This document shows, piece by piece, positions 60,824-64,000 of a stretch of 64,000 nucleotides of DNA (position 1 is the stretch's first letter; every line of letters starts with the position of its first letter). Location: positions 62,001-126,000 of the forward strand of contig NZ_AFWT01000015.1 in assembly GCF_000224065.1 (NCBI RefSeq), read 5' to 3'. Under the pieces are notes generated by a model. It searched no databases. It saw only the letters and a list, made by a program, of their open reading frames with translations, and was not told where the DNA came from. The DNA comes from Thiorhodococcus drewsii AZ1. GTDB taxonomy: Bacteria; Pseudomonadota; Gammaproteobacteria; Chromatiales; Chromatiaceae. A program made the translations under genes and the position numbers.

Positions 60824-61153
60824 TCACTCGCGTCCCTTGGGTTTCAGCGGCATCGGGAAGGGGGTGATGGTCGCGCCCTCGCTCGTGCCGACGATGCGGT
60901 TCTGTCCCTCCTTGCTGACTTCGTCGATGCGGATGACGGCATGCATAGGGATGAAGGTCCGCTTGACGCCCTCGAATTCGGCCTTGAGCTTCTCCTCCGA
61001 GGGATCGACGAGGATCTCGGAACGCTCGCCGAAAAGGATGTCGGCGACCTCGACGAAGGCGTACAGACTGCTCGAATCGACGCTACGGGCGTGGAGCTGA
61101 TAGATATCCCCCTGATTGAGGAAGCTGATGCGGTAGATGCTGTGGTCACTCAT
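60824..61153 (-). CDS. DUF1820-family protein
   Basis: A 109-residue soluble protein (IYRISFLNQGDIYQLHARSV, LYAFVEVADILFGERSEILV, EFEGVKRTFIPMHAVIRIDE) that matches the DUF1820 family of gammaproteobacteria, whose function is unknown. I chose ATG 61153 (MSDHSIYRI) with AGGA upstream; the longer frame adds an arginine-rich stretch with no similarity. Confidence 0.85.
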   Translation of the reverse strand: MSDHSIYRISFLNQGDIYQLHARSVDSSSLYAFVEVADILFGERSEILVDPSEEKLKAEFEGVKRTFIPMHAVIRIDEVSKEGQNRIVGTSEGATITPFPMPLKPKGRE

Positions 61154-61394
61154 ATGGAAACGTCCTGACATTGGCCGTCGTCGACTCGGAACGGGCGCGC
61201 GCTGTCGCACCCGAGGCCGCAGCCTACGCTAGAGCCCTTCATCCTCCAAGAGGCCGACGCGCCCCTCATGCGGCTCCAGCGACGATCGGTCGACATCAGG
61301 TTCGCGCCAATGGCCAGGGCCGACAGCATCGGACTTGATCGACGAGACGCCCCGACCGATAGTGGGGACCAAGACTCGGAGATCGGATCAAACG

Positions 61395-62612
61395 ATGACG
61401 CGAACGCCCAGCGATTCCCGGCCCGACCCGAGCGGCAGCACGCCGCCCGGAGAAGAGACCCCACGTCCAGGACACAGCCACCGGCACCCAAGAGCGGCAC
61501 GGCATCGCCACACCCGTCGGCTGTCCCGACCGCGTCTGCCGAGGGCCAAGCGAGCACCGCCCGGACTGCCGGCCGGCATCGAATATCACGAGCTGACCGC
61601 AACCTCGCCGGATACGCCGACCCGCATCCTCTGCACCGACTACAGCCCTGAGCGCATCGAGACCCAGGAGGTCGGCGACGTCGCCGCCTTCCTCGCCATC
61701 CACCGTCCGAGCTGGACCCAGGTACGCTGGATCCACGTCGAGGGACTCCAGGACCAGAGCGCACTGCGCACCCTGGCCGAGAAATACAAGCTGCACCCGC
61801 TCGCCATCGAGGACATTCTGGACCGGGGCCAGCGGCCCAAGCTGGAGGACTATCCAGGGGAGGACGACTTGCCGGGACGGCTGTTCGTCATGGCGCACGG
61901 TATCCAGCTAATCGAGAACCAACTGGTCTCCGAACCCACCGGATTCTTCCTCGGGCGCACTACGCTGCTGAGCTTCCAGCACAGCACCTGTCCAGCGATC
62001 GGGGAGATCCGCAAACGCCTGTACAGCCCGCGCTCGCGGGTGCGCCAGAACGACGCCAGTTTTCTGCTCTACGTCCTGATCGACGCGATGGTCGATCGCT
62101 ACTTCCCCATCCTGGACGCCAGCTCGGAACGCCTGGAGTCCGCCGAGGACGAGGTTCTGACCCGGCCCGACGGGCTGAGCCTGCACGCCATGCACGAGAT
62201 CAAGCGCGACCTGGTCATGATCCGCCGTAGCGCCTGGCCGATGCGCGAATTGGTCGCCCAACTCCAGCGCGACCATCACGAGTGTCTGTCCGAGATCGCC
62301 CAGACCTATTTCCGCGATGTCTACGACCATTGCGTCCAGATCATCGACCTGATCGAGACCTACCGCGAGATCGCCAGCGCCGTGACCGAGACTTACGTCT
62401 CGATCGTCTCGAACCGCACCAACGACATCATGAAGGTCCTGACCGTCATCGGGACCATCTTCATCCCCCTGACCTTCCTCGCCGGGGTCTACGGGATGAA
62501 CCTCGAAATGCCCGAGACCCACTGGGCGCCGGCCTACCCGCTGTTCTGGGTCGCCTGCCTGGTGATCGCCGGCATCATGCTCTGGCGCTTCAAGCGCGGC
62601 GGCTGGCTCTAA
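61395..62612 (+). CDS. CorA-family magnesium/cobalt (or zinc) transporter
   Basis: A 405-residue CorA-type channel. A large cytoplasmic domain includes HPLAIEDILDRGQRPKLEDY and DLVMIRRSAWPMRELVAQL; two C-terminal helices flank the YGMNLEMPE selectivity loop. The first 60 residues are unusually rich in Arg, Pro, His and Ser, so a later start is possible, though no better start codon was seen. Members of the ZntB branch move zinc; Mg2+ or Co2+ is more usual. Confidence 0.93.
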   Translation: MTRTPSDSRPDPSGSTPPGEETPRPGHSHRHPRAARHRHTRRLSRPRLPRAKRAPPGLPAGIEYHELTATSPDTPTRILCTDYSPERIETQEVGDVAAFLAIHRPSWTQVRWIHVEGLQDQSALRTLAEKYKLHPLAIEDILDRGQRPKLEDYPGEDDLPGRLFVMAHGIQLIENQLVSEPTGFFLGRTTLLSFQHSTCPAIGEIRKRLYSPRSRVRQNDASFLLYVLIDAMVDRYFPILDASSERLESAEDEVLTRPDGLSLHAMHEIKRDLVMIRRSAWPMRELVAQLQRDHHECLSEIAQTYFRDVYDHCVQIIDLIETYREIASAVTETYVSIVSNRTNDIMKVLTVIGTIFIPLTFLAGVYGMNLEMPETHWAPAYPLFWVACLVIAGIMLWRFKRGGWL

Positions 62613-62662
62613 GGCGAACGACCGCGCCCGATCTCAATCCACACCAGCGAGGCATGTCCACC

Positions 62663-63655
62663 ATGACCGACAGTGCCGATCCAGCCAAGGTCTCACGCAG
62701 CCTGGGCATCGATTTCCTACGTGCCGTCTGTATCCTCTACATCGTCGGCTACTGGCATCTGATCCCCTACACCACCGCCCTGCCCGGCTACGCCAACTGG
62801 TTCACCGAAGGGCTCAAATACGTCGCGCTCTCGACCTTCGTCTTCTGCTCCGGCTATCTGCTCGGACGCGCCCGCATCCAACTCGACCCGAGCGGACTTT
62901 GGTCCTTCTACCAGCGGCGTCTGCTGCGCATCTATCCGCTCTATCTGATCGCGCTGGTGGCGTTCGGTCTCTACGGCATCGCCAGCTGGGGACAGGTCCG
63001 CGACGGCGCGCTCCTGACCTCCATGTTCACGCCCCCGGCCATGCCGACCCTCTGGTTCATCACCATGATCATGGTGTTCTATCTGGTCGCACCACTGCTG
63101 ATCCGCGTCGCCGACCGTGCACTGCCAACCCTACTCATCGGCCTGCTCCTGGCATCGGCGCTCGCCGCGCAGCATCTGTGGGTCCGGCACATCGACATCC
63201 GCATCTTCATGTATCTGCCGGTCTTCGTGCTCGGGATTCTCTACCAGCGCCAGCCGTCCTGGCGCGCCCTGGCCAAACGCCATCGCTGGGCGCTGCTGAC
63301 GCTCGCACTGCTCCTGCTGCCGAGCAGCCGTTTCGGCAACGAATGGACCCTGACCGGCGGCCTCACCATCATCCCGCTGCTGCTGGCGAGCGCCACCACC
63401 GCCGTCCTCTTCGCCGACCGTCTCGCCGCCCGGCTCCATGCCGGAACCATCGGCCTGCTGGCCTACACCAGCTTCGGGCTCTACCTGGTGCATCGGCTGA
63501 TCTTCAAGGCCAGCATCGCCGTCTATTTCCCCACCGAGGGCTGGAACCAGGTCGGCTATCTGCTCGGTGTCGCCCTGCCGCTCAGTCTGGCGATCGGCTA
63601 CGGCATGCAGCGCGGCTACGACGCGCTCGCCACGCGCTGGAGCCAGCGCCCATGA
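62663..63655 (+). CDS. Membrane acyltransferase, family 3 type
   Basis: A 330-residue polytopic membrane protein of the acyltransferase 3 family. It opens with SLGIDFLRAVCILYIVGYWH (the family Arg and His) and has about ten helices, FYQRRLLRIYPLYLIALVAF and a C-terminal GLYLVHRLIF. It likely acylates a surface sugar or secreted metabolite. ATG 62663 is 10 nt after GAGG; the in-frame ATG at 62654 is too close to it. It follows corA by 50 bp. Confidence 0.88.
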   Translation: MTDSADPAKVSRSLGIDFLRAVCILYIVGYWHLIPYTTALPGYANWFTEGLKYVALSTFVFCSGYLLGRARIQLDPSGLWSFYQRRLLRIYPLYLIALVAFGLYGIASWGQVRDGALLTSMFTPPAMPTLWFITMIMVFYLVAPLLIRVADRALPTLLIGLLLASALAAQHLWVRHIDIRIFMYLPVFVLGILYQRQPSWRALAKRHRWALLTLALLLLPSSRFGNEWTLTGGLTIIPLLLASATTAVLFADRLAARLHAGTIGLLAYTSFGLYLVHRLIFKASIAVYFPTEGWNQVGYLLGVALPLSLAIGYGMQRGYDALATRWSQRP

Positions 63656-63751
63656 GCGCATCATGGATCCATCGTCCCAAGGAATCCTGAACGAGCCTTC
63701 GTCCCAGACGGGCCCGGCCGACTGACGCCTCCGAACCGGCGTGACTCGCCA

Positions 63752-64000
63752 TCAGACCCGAAAGTGTCCGATCTGCTCCTGCATCTCGGCCGCCAGGTGG
63801 GCCAGGGCATCGCTCGCCTGAGCCAGGTTCTCCGAGCCGGATGCCGTCTGATCGACCGTCTTGGTGATGTGATGGATATTGCGGTTGACCTCTTCGGTAA
63901 CCGCCAACTGCTCTTCCGCCGCATTGGCGATCTGAGTGTTCATGTCGTTCAATGCGGTTACCGAGGTACTGATCCGCTTGAAGGATTCGCTGGCGCGTCT
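63752..64000 (-). CDS. Methyl-accepting chemotaxis protein, C-terminal end (cut by window end)
   Basis: The last 82 residues of a chemotaxis receptor: RISTSVTALNDMNTQIANAA, EEQLAVTEEVNRNIHHIT and a heptad helix ending in QIGHFRV. This is the adaptation and signalling helix near the C-terminus of MCPs. The sensor part lies beyond the window. Only a partial frame is visible, with no start codon. Confidence 0.92.
   Translation of the reverse strand, partial: RRASESFKRISTSVTALNDMNTQIANAAEEQLAVTEEVNRNIHHITKTVDQTASGSENLAQASDALAHLAAEMQEQIGHFRV

Overview
The window is a GC-rich gammaproteobacterial chromosome segment with dense, mostly operonic genes. The gene order (mla-murA-his; kdsD-kdsC-lptCAB-rpoN-hpf-ptsN-hprK-rapZ-PTS-mgtE; ygfB-pepP-ubiH-ubiI divergent from zapA-6S RNA-fau), the K+-independent membrane pyrophosphatase, the PPi-dependent phosphofructokinase and the porin type suggest a purple sulfur bacterium of the Chromatiales (Chromatiaceae). 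That placement is inference from gene content; no rRNA or tRNA gene was seen. || Layout. 1-3.3 kb (minus strand): a conflict-type cassette of Trypco2 protein, trypsin-like peptidase, MoxR AAA+ ATPase and an unrecognised gene cut by the window edge. 3.4-9.7 kb: an NSS-family sodium symporter, the H+-pyrophosphatase hppA, an Hsp20 chaperone with a perfect CIRCE operator and a ROSE-like RNA thermometer, and an FHA/sigma-54 activator. 9.9-18.4 kb: a TauD-like dioxygenase, then hisC, hisD, hisG, murA and mlaB-F on the minus strand. 18.7-31 kb (plus strand): KDO and LPS-transport genes, rpoN (with a candidate sigma-54 promoter), hpf and a nitrogen-type PTS with HPr kinase, then mgtE. 31-41 kb (minus strand): a phosphohexomutase, engB, moaC, ppa, pfp, two ubiquinone hydroxylases, pepP and ygfB. 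41-44.4 kb: a zapA module with 6S RNA, fau, rpiA and a porin. 45-55 kb: a signalling block of a CheB-CheR-PAS fusion, two hybrid histidine kinases, a GGDEF/EAL protein and an HDOD protein. 55-64 kb: an outer-membrane phospholipase, YfdX, a PTS EIIC-EAL fusion, a LysE exporter, a DUF1820 protein, a CorA transporter, an acyltransferase and the C-terminus of a chemotaxis receptor. || Connections. The Mla system, LPS transport and PldA all act on outer-membrane lipid asymmetry. hppA, ppa and pfp form a pyrophosphate-handling set. The PTS cluster has EI, HPr, EIIA(Ntr), EIIA(Man) and HprK but no EIIB or EIIC, whereas 27 kb away there is an EIIC membrane domain fused to an apparently intact c-di-GMP phosphodiesterase; together they suggest phosphotransfer signalling rather than sugar uptake. 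The three genes after the CheB-CheR fusion carry near-identical N-terminal linker-PAS modules joined to different outputs. || Non-coding highlights are three intergenic elements built from 7-bp repeats in inverted arms, 6S RNA, a candidate small RNA before ptsN, and several promoters and terminators.
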